64,000 bases of DNA from Oikopleura dioica (GCA_907165135.1 OU015566.1:4900501-4964500); one strand, 5' to 3'. Shown: positions 42,926 through 56,350, counted from the first letter of the stretch. Program-made: numbers and translations. Notes: a model not told the origin generated them from the sequence alone.

Positions 42926-43836
42926 AATTATTTTTATGGCTCATCCCTTAAAAATTGTTGAGCGGATAAAACAAAATTAAGGGTCCAATTAAACAGTGCA
43001 ATTAATCCCTTCCTATCCCTGTTTTTGAATGAAGGGGTACTCGAGGGGTGAGGGGTTATAATTTAGCTGAACACTCGTTTTCGTGGTTAAGAATTTCCCA
43101 TCAAGTGGGTTGACGAGTACTTTTGCCGGATAAGACAAGTGCTGGGTGTAGTTCTCCCCCCATCATGTTTCTAAGTTGTTGACTTCCGTGGCTACAATTC
43201 GCGACAAGAATGGGAGAAGAGTACACTTTAGGCACACAAATAAAGAAAATAATGAAAAAAGAAGGGGTGCTTTGAAACTTCCGATTTTCGATTAAGGGTC
43301 TATCCTCCGAAATTGACAGTACCTTAAATGATAATACAGTTGATCTGGACAACCTGAGTAGAAAACCTGAGTCAGGATCTTGCAATTTCAAGGACCCTGA
43401 GTCAGGTTTTCTTGACACTTTGTTGCAGTCAATTTCGGAGGTGAGAGCCTTAATTTTCATTAAATTCCCCACGATGTGTCAATAAAACCTTAACCCTAGT
43501 TTTGAACCAGTAAAAGTGTCAAATAAACATGCCAAATTTCCCCCAGCCGGACAATTCCGAGCTCATCAAAATTTCATCCATCAAAATTTCCCGACTCGTG
43601 CCAGCTTGGACTTTGTGAATTTAGCACTTAGGTCCTACGACGGCGATTTTTATCGGTTGGCTAATGGGGTCATATTCTCCGGCGAAAAAGGGAACAAAAG
43701 GTCGAAACGGGTAAATGGGCATTTTTTGGCACGTGGCGGGCTATTAGCTGCGCGAAATGAGCTTGATAACCTTATCGCAGTCTGAAGAAATGAGGCTGAG
43801 CTTTTTCGAACCGAATTTGGGGATAATTTATAATAG

Positions 43837-44095
43837 GAAATGGAATGGCAAAGTCATAAACAAGAAAAAAGGGTATCACTTCAGAGAAAATCATGATTTT
43901 TTGAGCAGAATTTTCTTGCTTTTTCGTAGAGAGACCCTTATTTTCTTCAACAATCCTAAGCAAACTCCTCGATAGTCGAAGAAAATAAGGGTATCACTAC
44001 GAAAATTATAAAAAAATCTCGTTGAAAAATCAAGATTTTTCTGAAGAGATACCCTTATTTGTTGCTTTTGACTTTGCCATTCGATTTCCTATCAT
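43837..44095. repeat. Fold-back element with AAGGGTATC arms
   Basis: AGGAAATGGAATGGCAAAGTC...AAGGGTATCACTTCAGA is mirrored by TCTGAAGAGATACCCTTATT...GACTTTGCCATTCGATTTCC. The arms are about 110 bp. Confidence 0.7.
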
Positions 44096-47000
44096 GAGTC
44101 TTCCCCTAATTCGGCTCCAAAAAAACGTATTGTGGCCGAATTAACCCAACAATGTTGCTTAGATTGCCTTTCAGACGAATTAAAAATGTATTTTCCATCT
44201 ATCTTCAAGTTTAAGTGCCAAATAGCTCTACTCATCATCAATTAATTTTTATCAAAAACAACTCATTTTCAAGAGCAAAACTTGAATTCATCAATTTTAA
44301 TGTCCTTTTTTTCAAAATATTTATTTCCTCCTCTTTTTTCTGAAAAAATGAATGAAAATATTTTTTTGATTATTTTTCTTTTTGCTCCAAAAAATGTCGA
44401 ACATGATGTTCGACGAGTTTTTTTTAACCGAAAAGACTCTGAATTGCTTAATTTGGAGCATTTGTGAATAATGAAAAAAGAGATGTCGGAAAACAAAGCG
44501 AACAATGACTGAAAAGACCGATCCCTTTTTTGTCGGACACTTTTTGTCCGGTTTCTGATGATTTTTTTATCAAAAGTCGAGCAGACGATTTTCAGACGAG
44601 GAAAAACTGTATTCAGGGCGATTTTTCTTTCGGCAATTTGAACAAAAAAATCACCTTCTTCCGAAAAAAGCTTTTAGGTCTCGGCGCCCCACTTTCCAAC
44701 TTGGTCGGCCTCCATCACCAAGGTGCGAGTAGATTGCGATCAAAGGGGGAATATGGAGAGTGGGCCCTTCGTGGGTTGTAACAGATCTTCCCTTGAAAGT
44801 GATTTAGGGCGCAAACTGTTTGCTTTACGACACTTCAAAGGGGCATCTTTCAAGAGTCATGGAAGGGGAACATTTTTTTTCATGGGAGAAGAACTGTAAA
44901 AATGTTACTGTGCTTTACTTTTTCTAGAAATTTGAACAATTTTAATAATTTTGGACGAATAAAGATTTCATTGGACGATAAATAAAGGGTTCCTCTTTCT
45001 TACTGGAAGAAAAATAAGGGTATCACTCTGTTAATTTTTTAGAAAAGCAATTTGAAAAATTTTAATTAACGTCGCTACACCCTTAATTTTATTAAGACCT
45101 TTGAAAAAATCGTCGAGAAAATCAGCGAACAATATTTCGAGTCAAAATGATTGGCAATTTTTTTGAGTTCCAGTTGTGTATATCGCAGTAAAAGAGAATT
45201 TTGAGTCGAAAAGTAAACTCGCCCTATTTCGATCGCTATCCCCTTATCCTTCCCCGAATCAGCCCTAGTTCTAGAAGCATCACCCCTCAGATCTCCCGTG
45301 GCTCACTTTCCCCGCATCAGATCGTCCCTCCGCCAATTTTCGAAGCCCCCGATCGGCTCCTGAGCGCCAACCCTTTCGAAAATTTTTTTGCTGTAGCGCC
45401 ACCGCGATAGCGCAATACGCGCACGTGCGGCGCGCACTTTCTCCGCTCAACTGAAACTGAATTGAAAAAAGAAAGAATCGAAAAAAGTAAAAAGAACGAT
45501 CAGCGATTTTTTTAATTAATGCTGGAAATAAACAATAAGAGCTTGGAGAATTAATAACAGAGATTTCAAGAAGAACCCCTTGGTAAAACAGAAAAACTAA
45601 TGCGAAAACTCCGGAATATCATGGTGAGTCCCTTAAATTTATTTCTTGATAAAAGTGATTTTATGGTTCAGATACCCTTAAATTCCATTTTTTGCCTTTT
45701 CAAATCTTGTTTTATTTGCACAGAAATTTTTAATTTTATCATTTTGATACCCTTAATCGAATCAAGGCAGATTTTAAGGGGGTGTCTTTGAAAAAATAGT
45801 CTTTAAAGAAATTTTATGCTAAGGGTATCAGGATTTTTACAGTTTTTGATGACTTGTTTTATTTTCAAATTTTTGATTATTAATGAATAAGGTCCAAAAA
45901 GAAAAGAGGACGAGATGAAAATTGTGTGTATCTCAAAAATGGTCCTCGTCTCTTCTAATTAACTAAAAGCTAATTGGTCACCTTGGAAAGGATGTTTGTT
46001 ACAGTAGCACTAAAGGCAGGCAGCCTTGATTAATCTGTCACAGAAGTCGATATTGATTTCGACGTAAATCAGCGCTCTTTGGATAAGAGGATATTTATGA
46101 TACTCTACTCTTCGTTTTTTAATTTACTAAAAAGCTAATTAGCCAAAAAGAAATGGGTAAAAAGAGGGATCGTAAAGGAGATTTTCGGTAATTTTTGACG
46201 CACCGAAGTCGATTTTAAATCACTGTAACTAAAGCGTATAGAGGGGAAATGGCTCTGTATCGAAATATCCGGTATCTAACTAAGGGTATCGAGTTTACTT
46301 TGGCTAGATTTCCCCTAACCCGTTAGAGCAAATATTAACCCGTTTGCGCGGATGTCACGACGGAAGTAACTTTAAATATTTTCGTAAGATCACTTCTTTT
46401 GGAAAATTTTTATCCGATGTTGACACCCTTAATAACAAACAAAGGCATGATTTTGATTTATGAAAGTTTGAACGGCCGTTTTTGTCGTTCCCGAAACAAA
46501 TAGATTAGGCGTTTTTACGAGGATAAGGAGAAAATTTATGAATTTGTAACAAAGGGAAGGATTTTTTTGCTTGAGAAACGGGGCTGATCGCTTCAAAGGT
46601 CGGATTTGGATGTTTGAGGGTAAATTTTCCTAGGCTCGCTCGAGATTAAATATGATTTTAAAAGACTTTGAGTTTGAGAAAAGTCCCTATCGTTAAATTC
46701 TCGAATATATAATCAACAAAGTCCTGAGCCAAAAATAAAGGGGTCTGTTCCCTTAGTAATTTCGACTGGGGTCCCCTTAATTAATAAGTTTTTCAGCTAA
46801 GATTAAGGGTATCCCTATCTTTTCAGAAATTTTGAATTAAGAATTCAACAAGAATATGAAAAAAATTAATATCAAGGTCTGTTCCCTTAGTGATTTCGAA
46901 CGCAGGCCCCTTAATTTAAGCAAAAAATCAAAGCCCGGGAGTTGTTCTAGTGTTTTCCGAATTTTTGCCAAATTCCTAACCTATTGTTACGAATACATTA

Positions 47001-48767
47001 ACACGAGGCAGAATTGAGTGGGGGTTGTAATTCGGTTGATGTTTTCTAGAGACAAGTACGAGCGAGGAATTTTAAACAAATTCGAACAAAGCGCAAAACG
47101 AGGCATTTTTTTACTCGTCTAAAATCTTGAATTTCAAGCACTTGAATTTTCAAGCGAGAATTTTAGGAACCGTTTAATTTCGACTCGAAAAATACAGTAA
47201 AAAACTTGTTTGTGGAAGAAATTTCAATTGACGTTTCGGCTCAAAAAGTCAGTCGAATTTCGATACAGGCTAATCCAAAAGATACAACTTCTGGACTCTG
47301 ATTTTCGAGTCAGTTTTTGACTGTATCAAAAATTTTGATTGACTTTTTGATCCAAAAAAATCCAGAAAACAAACAGTTTTGAAGAAACATCTCTGTATGT
47401 TTCTCATTTTGTGACCGTATTTTTCAAATTAAAAATGCCCACTTTTGACTCGAATGATTAATTTTTCAAAATTTGTGATCATAAGCCGAGTACTTTTTTC
47501 TTTTCATCTCGAATTCCCGCGATTTAGGGATCAGGATTGATTATATTTAACTTGGCCGAGTTGGTTGGTAACCTCATTTACCAACTGCTGGAACAATATA
47601 TCCTCCGCCGCCTTTGATCCCTCTTAATTTGATCGGCTCAATTCTGAACTTGAGCCAAGTCTAACTTTATAACTTGACTCGCTGGTAGTACCCGAATCAA
47701 TGCCCGCGTGGCCTTTTTAAAGTTGCCGCCAGGAACAATACAAAAATGTATGTAAAAGTGTCCAAAGTTTTCAAGTTCATGGGAAATCGAAAAAAAAGAG
47801 GATGAGCCTGGTGCCGCCTCCGTGGGTGGGAAGTTTATAGGTCACGATAAAAGGAACGAAAAGTGAAGTTAAAAGGTCATTTCCGTTTATAGACCGAGAT
47901 TTTCAAAGAGATGAGATTTATATTTTTCACTTTTGTCTACCAGACAAAACTTCTGTCTGGTAGACAAACAATCGAAAAGGCGAGTAAATCAGGTATTTTT
48001 ATAACGAATATCTTTCCAGCTAGAAATCAGCTGATTAATCAAATTAAAAATTTACATTGATCAGAAAAGTTGATTCAGGGGCTTTATAAAATCATGATGA
48101 TCGAGAAAGGACAAAGGACGAGCATCTCTCAGATTTTCGCCTGAATTTTTAACAAGAAGACAATATTTTTCCTCGCTGTCGATTTCGAGAGGTCCTAATT
48201 CGAAGGCGAGAGTTGATACAAAGACAAGTAGAGCCGCATATTGGCGTTTTTAAAATAAAATAGAGGGATCGGATGAAAAATCTCCCTTTAGCACCTTAAT
48301 ACCACTGACAGAAAGCCCAATCTGTCGACAAAGTGCGATCAATCGGGGCCCGCAAATAACCATCATTGAGTGACAACTCGTCGATTTTTTGCGGATTCTT
48401 GGATTGATTCGGACTTTCTCTCTTCTCTGTTTTCCAAGGAGCGCTGATTTTCAAAATAATCAAAGATCATTCAACGATCATTTTTCCAGCTGACCAAGAA
48501 TTTCCAAATAAACTTCACTCTCTCCCTTTTTTACTCAGAACTCTTGACCCCAGACTCGCGTGATCACTGACCCAAGACCATCAACAATCAGAAAAAAGCA
48601 TCAACAAAAATAGTCGCTTCTCTTTTCGCACCAACTCATATTATGGCCAGGTGCAGGGCGACCCAACCACGTGGATATATCTGATACAGATTGGGCAAAT
48701 TATATAGACCCGGGGATGAGCATGATGTGAGAAAAACACGAAATGGCAACATGTGATTTTCGAGTTG

Positions 48768-51700
48768 ATGATTTTCGATGTTGTAAATGAAAATTTCTAA
48801 AAAGAAAATTGACATTTATCCTTCAGATACCCTTATTTCTCCTTCAACTGGCCTCTGCCCGGTATTATGGCCAAGATGATTTCTCCGAAACTTTCAGTCT
48901 TCTGAAAATCTCCGAAAACACCTCCCCCGGATCAGAAATCTTCAACCTCGCCACTGTCCTCCCAGAAGCTCCCCAAGTCGCTTCAGCTCGGATTTTTTCC
49001 GAATTCGCGGAAAACTTCAAAATTCAAAACGGCGCACTTTTTCTGTCGAAACGATTGGATCGGGAAAAAATCTGCAACTCGGCCGACTTCCGCTGCGAAT
49101 TCATCGTCAAACTCCTCGTTGAACCGTTTGAATCGAAGAAGAGCGAAAAACTGGTGATTCTGCAGATTTCCTTGGCGGACGAAAATGATTCGTTGCCTGA
49201 ATTCGAGTTTGATTTTGGCTCGAAAACCATGGATTTGTGCAGCGAATCCGTTCGAAATGGTATCTATGCCGCGCCTTTTGTTGCTGATGATGCTGATAGA
49301 GGTAAATAGAAATTTCTGTCTCGTAGACAGCAAAATTGTCTACCAGACGAAATCATGTCTGCGAGCGAATATTTCAAAAAAGAGGGTCATTAAATCAATT
49401 GTGTATTGAAAACGTATCTCAATCATGAAAAAAGATGTCTATCAGACAGTCCATTCCCCCTCTTGACCCAAAAAATTATGCCTCTAATTAGTAAATTAGC
49501 CAATTTCACCCTCTCCCCGCCATTTCCACAAAATCCAATCCCATAATTACTACACAAAAAATATTTACTTTCTTCACGGCGCCCCACATGTTTTTGGGGA
49601 TTTCATGGTGCAACGCCAGAAAAAAAGTCAGCTGGGCCAGGGCTTATGCACCACCGCCAACGCCGCCCGTTACGTAATTAGATCCAGCGAGAAAAGTCAC
49701 CTGACATATTTTTTATCAAATCAACAGCCTTACTTATAAAGTTATAAAATTATAAGCGCCTTGTTGTTTCTAGCGGCTGCCAAAGCTTTAATTTTCGACT
49801 CGAAAATTCTTAGTTGAAACGGGCGCAATTTCGAAGGTTATCAGAGATACTCCCTTTATAAAAAAATGAGTCAAATTTGCATAAATATTAAAAAGAATAA
49901 GTCATCTTCGCGCGCCCTATCTTTCCTCTTCTGCGTCTCCCGAGCGCAGGTGTCTCCTTAAATTAGCATTTTCCATCTGAAACCCCCTTGAGTTTTCAGT
50001 AAACACACTTTATTTCTTCACCATTTTCGTTCACGCTTCAATGGTTCTCTTTTTTAGTTTCGATCCTTCGCTACGGGCTGAAAAACACCGCTTCCTTCAC
50101 TCTCGAGGAAAAAGAAGAAGTTGACTCGTTCGGGAATTCACGTGATCAGCTGACATTGAAGCTCGTTGGCGAATCCAAAGCGCCGGAAGAGATGGTGGTT
50201 CAAGTTTCTGACGGACTTCATCAAGTGGAAAAGACGGCGATCGTCAATGTCGTTGATAATTGCAAAGAAAATGCGAAATTTTCGCAACAGGTAAATTTTG
50301 AGCCGAAAAAAAATTTTCCATATTTTTTTCTTTTTTTTCAGATTTACGAAGCAACTCTTCCCGAAAACGTCAAAAACTTCGCCACTGGCATCATCCTCTC
50401 GCTCGACACGATGATAGCGACCGAAGCCATCGAGTTCCGACTCGGCTCGGAAGTGGCACGTGAGCACTTGGCGATAAATCACGAGACAGGCGAAATTCAT
50501 CTTATCAAGTCTCTTGATTACGAAATCACTCAGAGGTAATTTGACGCGCGTTGAATCACGTGAAAAAACGTGCAAATTTGATTTTTGAAAAAAGGGTCGA
50601 CATCAAAATCACACGTAATGACTCCTGAGAAAATTTTCTCGACTCAAAAATCATTTTCAAAAATAGCGCAAACAGCTCCTATTTAAATTTCGCGCAAATT
50701 TTCTATTGGATAATTCGATTATCGCTTTGTTTGACCAAAATCTTCATGATTCCCTCTTCTCATCCCTTTTTCTAGAATCCGCTCCGTGGTTGAACTTGTC
50801 GACCTCTACACCAACGCCATCATCGACTTCACCATCATCGACATCTCCGTCAAAGACGTCAACGACAACGTCCCAGTCATCACCGCCACGGTTATTCCCC
50901 CCGCCTCTGTCAACAATGATAAAGGTAATTTCACTTCCAATACTCACTTTCTATTGGGCAACTAACAAGAATTAGGCCATGTTATTTTTGCGGCGCTAAC
51001 ATGTTTAATTTTCGAATTATTACTTGTAATCCAACTTCTGAATTTTCGAATTTCGCGAAAAAAAAAATTGAACTTTACCTCAAATCTCATCTTTTCAGTT
51101 ATTCTCCGCGAAGACTTCCCAACCTCCGTTGCTCTGGCTTATTTCTCCGCTTCTGATGCCGACCTCGCTTCCGCCGGAGAAGTCACACTCGATCTCCTCA
51201 TGGGCAAAGACTACTTCGAGCTTCGGGAAGGATTCCTCGTCCTGAGAACCCCACTCGATCGCGAGTCGCAAAACCTCATCGACGTCAGCGTCTCTGCTTG
51301 CGACAACGGCCGTCCAAAGAAATGCGCGCAGAGTGTTTTGACCTTCGTCGTCAGCGATGTCAACGACAACAGTCCTTTCTTCACCATGTGTCCGGAAGAA
51401 GTGCTCGTTTCCGAGTCCCAGCCGCCCAACAAGCTCCTCACCGTCGTCCGCGCTTTCGACAATGACAATCTCCCCGGCCTCTCCTCCCCCAACGGCGTCG
51501 TCAGCTACAGCACTTCCAGCTCCGTCGTCGCCGTCAGCTCCACTGGCCAAGTGTTTTTGAACCAAAAACTCGACCGCGAAAGAATCTCCAGCTACACAAT
51601 TTCCATCGAAGCTTTCGATCAAGGCGTGCCAGTCCAAAACTCAGCTCGATGCACTTTCAACTTGATCGTCGGAGATGAAAACGACAATGCGCCGCTTTTC

Positions 51701-52781
51701 GATGAAGCGACGGAATTTGTGAAAGTGATTCCAAATACGCTCGGAAAGAATGAAATCGTCTATGATTTCAATGTGGTCGACAAGGATGATGGAAAGAATG
51801 CGATGTTTTTCTTGGAGTTGGAAGATGATTTCGGTAAGAAAAATTTTCAAATAAATGAAAAAATTATTTAGAAAAATTAATAAAAATACTAAAAAAAAAT
51901 TTCGAAAAATTATTTAACGATATTATCATAAAATATATTATTTAGAAAATATTTATAAATTATAATTAGAAAAATAAATTTCTATAAAAAGAATTATTTT
52001 TCTAACCCTCGGTTTAGATCTGTTCTACATCAACTCCGCCAACGAACTCCGCCTCTCCCGCAATTTCACCTCGACCGATCCTTCCCGAGTCAATCTGATC
52101 GTCCGCGCCCGAGACAGCGGCGACCTCACTTCGGAAATCTCCTTTGCCGTCGAAATTCTCCCGCCAGAAGCGCTGATGCGATCGAGCACTCAAGAACTCG
52201 CCATTGCTTCTATTTGCGGATTGATGGCTGTGATTTTTGTTCTCTGTCTCGTGATTTTCTGCCTGAAGCAGCGACGACAGCAAACGTACAAGTTCCGCAA
52301 CGCCGAAGACAAGGAAGAGAGCAACATCCACGCGAGCAAGCAGACCCTTTCCAACTGGACGGTCGAGATCAAAAACGACGCTGCTTTGGTAAAAACGAAT
52401 TTGATCGTCGACCCGAGCGAGGATGGAAGTGGCCTGTACAAAACACGATCTCAGGATCACGGAAGCGATTTCATCCCCGACTCCGGCCGCGGCGAATCGG
52501 AAAAAGACTCCGTCTCCTCGACAATGGGCCCGAACTGCTCGAAAGATTGCTCCGTGATTGGCCACTCTGATGCTTGCTGGATGCCAAGCTCTAGAAACGA
52601 AGAAATCATGTCCTCTTCTTCCATCGTTGGTTATTCGAGAGAGCATTTGTCCAAGCTTTCGCAGCAATATTTGACGAATCAAAATCGACTCGCGAATTTG
52701 TCGCCGATTTGCGATCAAGAGAGTCAGCGATCTTCTGGTTATTTGAGCTCACTTGATGCGAGAAATGTTCATTACTGTTAA
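48768..52781 (+). CDS. Classical-type single-pass cadherin
   Basis: Calcium-dependent adhesion receptor of 854 aa. Exons 48768-48782, 48827-49301, 50058-50290, 50342-50535, 50776-50924, 51099-51833 and 52018-52781 (2565 nt). The short first exon supplies the ATG; the joined start MIFDVIPLFLLQLASARYYG is a signal peptide. Several cadherin repeats follow, with LDREK, ADENDSLPEF, LDYE, VKDVNDNVP, LDRESQ, VSDVNDNSPF, LDRERISSY and VGDENDNAPLF Ca-binding motifs. The TM segment is at about residues 661-684 (LAIASICGLMAVIFVLCLVI), with a 170-residue tail rich in Ser and Asp/Glu. The tail lacks an obvious classical catenin-binding region, so it is more protocadherin-like. A TATA-like ATTATATAGAC lies at about 48695. 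Confidence 0.9.
49312..50057. other. Long second intron of the cadherin gene
   Basis: A 756-bp intron (49302-50057), long for this window. It contains CTGTCTCGTAGACAG and GTCTACCAGACG, related to the hairpin at 47.95 kb, plus A/T-rich sequence. No separate gene is seen. Confidence 0.6.
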
Positions 52782-53849
52782 TTGCACTGTATATTTATTT
52801 ATTCGCTTGTAAATAAAAAATGATAATTCTCATTGTCATATTGATGTTCACCTAATTTCGGGACTAAATATGAAGACTATGCTTTCATCTAAGATTCAAC
52901 CCTACCTCAAAGGAAAAATGTGCGACCCGCTCGGCTATTGGAACGTTTATGGTTTTTTGGTTAATTTTTTTGCGCTTGATCTTGAGAGAAAAAATTTATT
53001 TTTCAAGCTCTTCTTTTTCAGAGCTTGGACACCTGTGTAGAAAATTTGAATCAGCTTGACTCAGTTAGAATTTGAAAGAAATTTTCGAAATATAAAATGA
53101 AAGCGAATTGTCTGGGAACGCCTCGTAAATTTTATTGTTTGAGATAAGCTTCAAAATGGCGCGTGCTATTTTAAATGAAGCTTTCCCTTTTGATTGCCAA
53201 GCCGTGGAGTGTAGCCAATCACGTGACCCTCTCTTGTGAGCGCATCGCGTGATCAAATACGGCGAAAGGGAAAGTTTCATGACTAGGTCTCAAAACGAGA
53301 AATTTCAGGAGAGTTTTCATACCAGTTCGAACCACTAAAGGCGATTTTGCGAGTTAGGGTGGTCAAAAATTTTTGATGAAGATATTTAAACTATACGTTG
53401 TTTACTCACGGATTTTTGACGGTCAAAATCATTAAGTTTGCGTACAAATGCTTTTAATTCTTTGAAATCAGACTTCAAATAAGTAATAATTCATATTATA
53501 ACAATTACAATGACCGTTTTTTATGATGGTCACATGATTACTTGAATTCGTTATTTAACGAGCTGTTTCTTCGCTTCAGTCACATCAGAGGCAAGAGATA
53601 CTTGAAAATAGCATATAGAAAAAAATCAGACAAAAATATTTTTTAAAAAAAATGAAAATTATCGACTCAAGAATAATTTCTGAATGAGTTTCAATGAATT
53701 TCATTAAGCTTAGTATTTGCTGAAATTAGTCGACCGGAAAAATGTCGTTAAAAATTCGCATTATTCAAATTCTTGCTTGAAAACTAGCAAAGTCGACGAC
53801 TGTTTAAAAAAAAAGAAGGAAAAGATCCAGAGAGAAACCAACTTTTGAA
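52782..53849. other. Intergenic, no gene seen
   Basis: A/T-rich. A poly(A) signal AATAAA for the cadherin gene lies at about 52813. A GAAAGGGAAAG-type patch lies at 53180-53280. No coding exon is convincing. Confidence 0.5.
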
Positions 53850-54783
53850 ATGGAGTCGGATGGAGAAACCTTCAAATTGATAATTAAAACCATGGGTAAG
53901 ATCGTTTAAAATCGTTGTTGATTTCAATGTTGAATTTAAGGTGATAGTTCTATCCCAATAGAAATTAACGGGGACGCGAAAATTCTCGAGCTGAAAGAAA
54001 AAATACAAGCCGCACTTGAGAATATTCAAAACGAAGATGTTTTGGAGCGCGACAATCAAAGGATAATATTCAGAGGGAGACTACTGAACAACGATTTGAA
54101 AATAAAAGACATCCAGAATCTGGAGCGCGAAGGAGGAGTGATGCATGTAGTGAGGTTGAATATTCCGGCTCCGGGAAGAAATGACCCGACTGCGGCTCAG
54201 CGGGAAAATTTGGAGCAAATGGCGAGGAATGAACTCGTCATGGCGAAAATCAGATCGCTGGAGACTTTGTTAAAGTAAATAGTTGAAAAAATGGCTTGTA
54301 GGAAAAATGCCCTATTATTTCATTGACGGGAAGAGTAAAATTTCTCCATAGGAATGCAGATCAATGCGTCTCATATTCTCAAAGAAACACGAATTGGAAC
54401 GAGAGGCGTGAACTCCAAGAGCCTGAAAATCTTGGAGAGGGAGTTATGTCTGTCAAAGATTTTGGCAACGTAGCTGAAGATTTCGGCGAAAGTATGTTCC
54501 ACACTTTTTTACAAAAAAGCAACTTTCAGCAATGATAAAATGGAGTTACCAACTTTCCCGATTGTCAAATATGCTCGTTGACGTACCAGATGTCAACGAA
54601 TTCAATCAATTTCAATTATCACAAGAAGAAATCCAAGAAAATCAAGACTTATTCAGAAATAACATGGACGCGACTAAATATTTCTCAAAAGTGTGCCAAC
54701 AGTTCAGTGAATTTTTCATTCCACTGGATCATCCGCCAAGAAGAATATCAACTCTAGCAGCGAGGCAACTCGATCCGGGCTAA
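53850..54783 (+). CDS. Ubiquitin-like-domain protein
   Basis: A 257-aa protein. Exons 53850-53895, 53941-54274, 54352-54491 and 54530-54783 (774 nt). The N-terminal ubiquitin fold spans residues about 7-95: FKLIIKTM, PIEINGDAKILELKEKIQAA, DNQRIIFRGRLLNNDLKIKD, MHVVRLN. There is no GG at its end, so it is an integral UBL, not a conjugated modifier. The rest is helical: GNVAEDFGETMIKWSYQLSR and FRNNMDATKYFSKVCQQFSE, then FFIPLDHPPRRIS. This arrangement recalls BAG6/Scythe or ubiquilin-type proteasome and chaperone adaptors, but I cannot assign the family. Probably cytosolic. Confidence 0.8.
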
Positions 54784-54913
54784 ACAAATTCGAATTCAAA
54801 GAACAAAAATGCACGGTAGCATGCGTTTATGATGATGATGATGATGAATGGCTTTGTTATTATCACAAATTATAATTTTCATATTTTCAATAAAAAAATC
54901 ATAACTATGTTTT

Positions 54914-55053
54914 AACTCGCCATGAGATTTTTATTGCAGAAGAAAGTAAGGAAAATTAAATAAAGAAAAATTTTTAAGCGAGAGGATTGGTAATGCCGCC
55001 AATAGTGGCTTCATTTCTCTTCGTGTAGAAAAAGTATCCTCCAGCAACAGCGG
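54914..55053 (-). pseudogene. Lectin receptor C-terminal fragment
   Basis: Closely matches 57010-57146: the downstream CGCCATGAGATTTTTATTGC, the stop, and the last codons for the TM end and FFYTKRNEATIGGITNPLA (here ending SLA). Similarity breaks at about 55053 in the middle of the TM segment, directly before the end of the coiled-coil gene. Confidence 0.8.
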
Positions 55054-55062
55054 CATGAGGCG

Positions 55063-55414
55063 TTACTCGTCATCGCTAATTGCTATGCTATAATAACATA
55101 TTTAAAAATCCCCAAGACAATCAAGAAATGATATGAACTTACGGTTCGGTATGTTGGGAGTTCAGTCGGTGAATTTCCTCGCGCAGCTTTTCGATTTCTT
55201 TTTCTTTTTCGGCGAGCTTCTTATCCCGAAGCCTGAAATTATTTCATGAGAAAAATAAATAAAGATAACTGAATTCATTTTCTACAAACGACTTTGAATT
55301 ATACTGCATAATTTATACATACTTAATTTCGTCTTCGTATTTTTGCTCGAATTTTTCAACTAGCTTTCGAATTTTAAGCAAAAATTCATTGAATTCGGCA
55401 TCTTCTTCTTTCAT
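55063..55414 (-). CDS. Small coiled-coil protein, paralogue of the 12.2 kb gene
   Basis: Exons 55414-55323, 55232-55143 and 55087-55063 encode 68 aa (207 nt). MKEEDAEFNEFLLKIRKLVE is followed by a coiled coil KLAEKEKEIEKLREEIHRLN and the ending EPIAISDDE. It shares the coil register, the two intron positions and the I-x-I-S-D-D end with the gene at 12.18-12.66 kb. The tail looks like a SUMO-interacting motif (inference). An upstream ATG at about 55487 could open another exon, but no good join was found. Its own 3' end abuts the lectin fragment. Confidence 0.65.
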
Positions 55415-55709
55415 TTTTTCTAAGAAGCAATCTTTAATCACTACAATTCTTCACAAAAAAAGGAACATTCTCAATTTTAGGTGGCATAATTTCTCTCTAA
55501 AATGGGCACAGTAAAATTTAATTCGCGAGTATCTCTCTTTTTTTCGTTAAAAAATGATGCCGGTGGATTTCTCGGTTTCGACTTACGTATCAAGATTAAA
55601 AAATTTCCCCGCGGCACTGCCATTTTATAACAATCAATTTTTTCTTTATTGTCTTCTATATCTTCGAAAGTCGGATTCTCAACTCCTTCTTCAAATCTCA
55701 ATCTTGCCT

Positions 55710-56350
55710 TTAACTCGTTGCAAAGACCCTGTAAAAGATAGCAGACACAAAGGCGAGAGTTCCATTGATTATCCACACCGTATTCCAGGACGACATTAGG
55801 TCTTCTCCCACACATTTTTGGATGAAAATTGGGGTCATAAAACCAAACGCGGAAAAGCATGTGTCTTGGATCCCATGAAGAATACCTGAAGATAGATTAG
55901 TGAAGACCCTAAAAACCAAAGTTCCATCAGATACGCGCATAGCTGGGAGACATATCAATCAAGGAGGGCAAAAACGATGTCGTGGAGAATCCATTGAATC
56001 CCATTATCACACACATAAGCGCAACGATCGCCCCGGAATCAGGGGAAATGACGAAAAAGAAAATGCCCGCAAGACCGAGAGCCTGAACCGCTGTTATTTT
56101 TTGAAGATTTGTGATGCTCAGAATGTTTTTCGATTGAGCGAAATCGAGTAGAGCTGATGAAACGAAAGTAACTACCAGGTAGCAAATAAAAGGAAGGGCG
56201 CTGAGAAAACCGTCGGCGAGGAGGTTGTAGTGGTGAACTTTCTAGAAGAAAATTTCTAGAGTGATTGACAAGGTCTCTACCTGAAGGTATTCTGGCAGTT
56301 TGTCCGTAATTGTAAAGAAAATGAATCATTTTAAATGATCGAATTTGCCA
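55710..56350 (-). pseudogene. 3'-half copy of SLC17-like gene
   Basis: The minus strand repeats exons 3 and 4 of the transporter at 10-11.9 kb with their intron borders: KVHHYNLLADGFLSALPFIC, DSGAIVALMCVIMGFNGFST, GILHGIQDTCFSAFGF and SSWNTVWIINGTLAFVSAIF. It then diverges after FYRVF. The 5' two-thirds are absent; sequence upstream of 56350 switches to an HP1 fragment on the other strand. Confidence 0.85.

Larger units (their letters stand above)
40600..48690. other. 8 kb gene-poor repeat region
   Basis: No gene I can defend. It holds inverted-repeat elements (41672-41945, 42700-42925, 43837-44095), many scattered AAGGGTATC/GATACCCTT motifs (for example 43870, 43988, 44049, 45017, 45670, 45747, 45822, 46284, 46805), a CCTGAGTCAGG pair (43360-43410), and a direct repeat of a GGTCTGTTCCCTTAGT block (about 46740 and 46876). 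A hairpin GTCTACCAGAC/GTCTGGTAGAC lies at 47935-47965. 45200-45430 is G/C-richer without splice structure. Confidence 0.5.

Noticed and set aside
53850-54783. Calling the UBL protein BAG6 or ubiquilin outright
   Set aside because: The UBL fold is clear, but the C-terminal half lacks UBA or a motif I can name with confidence.
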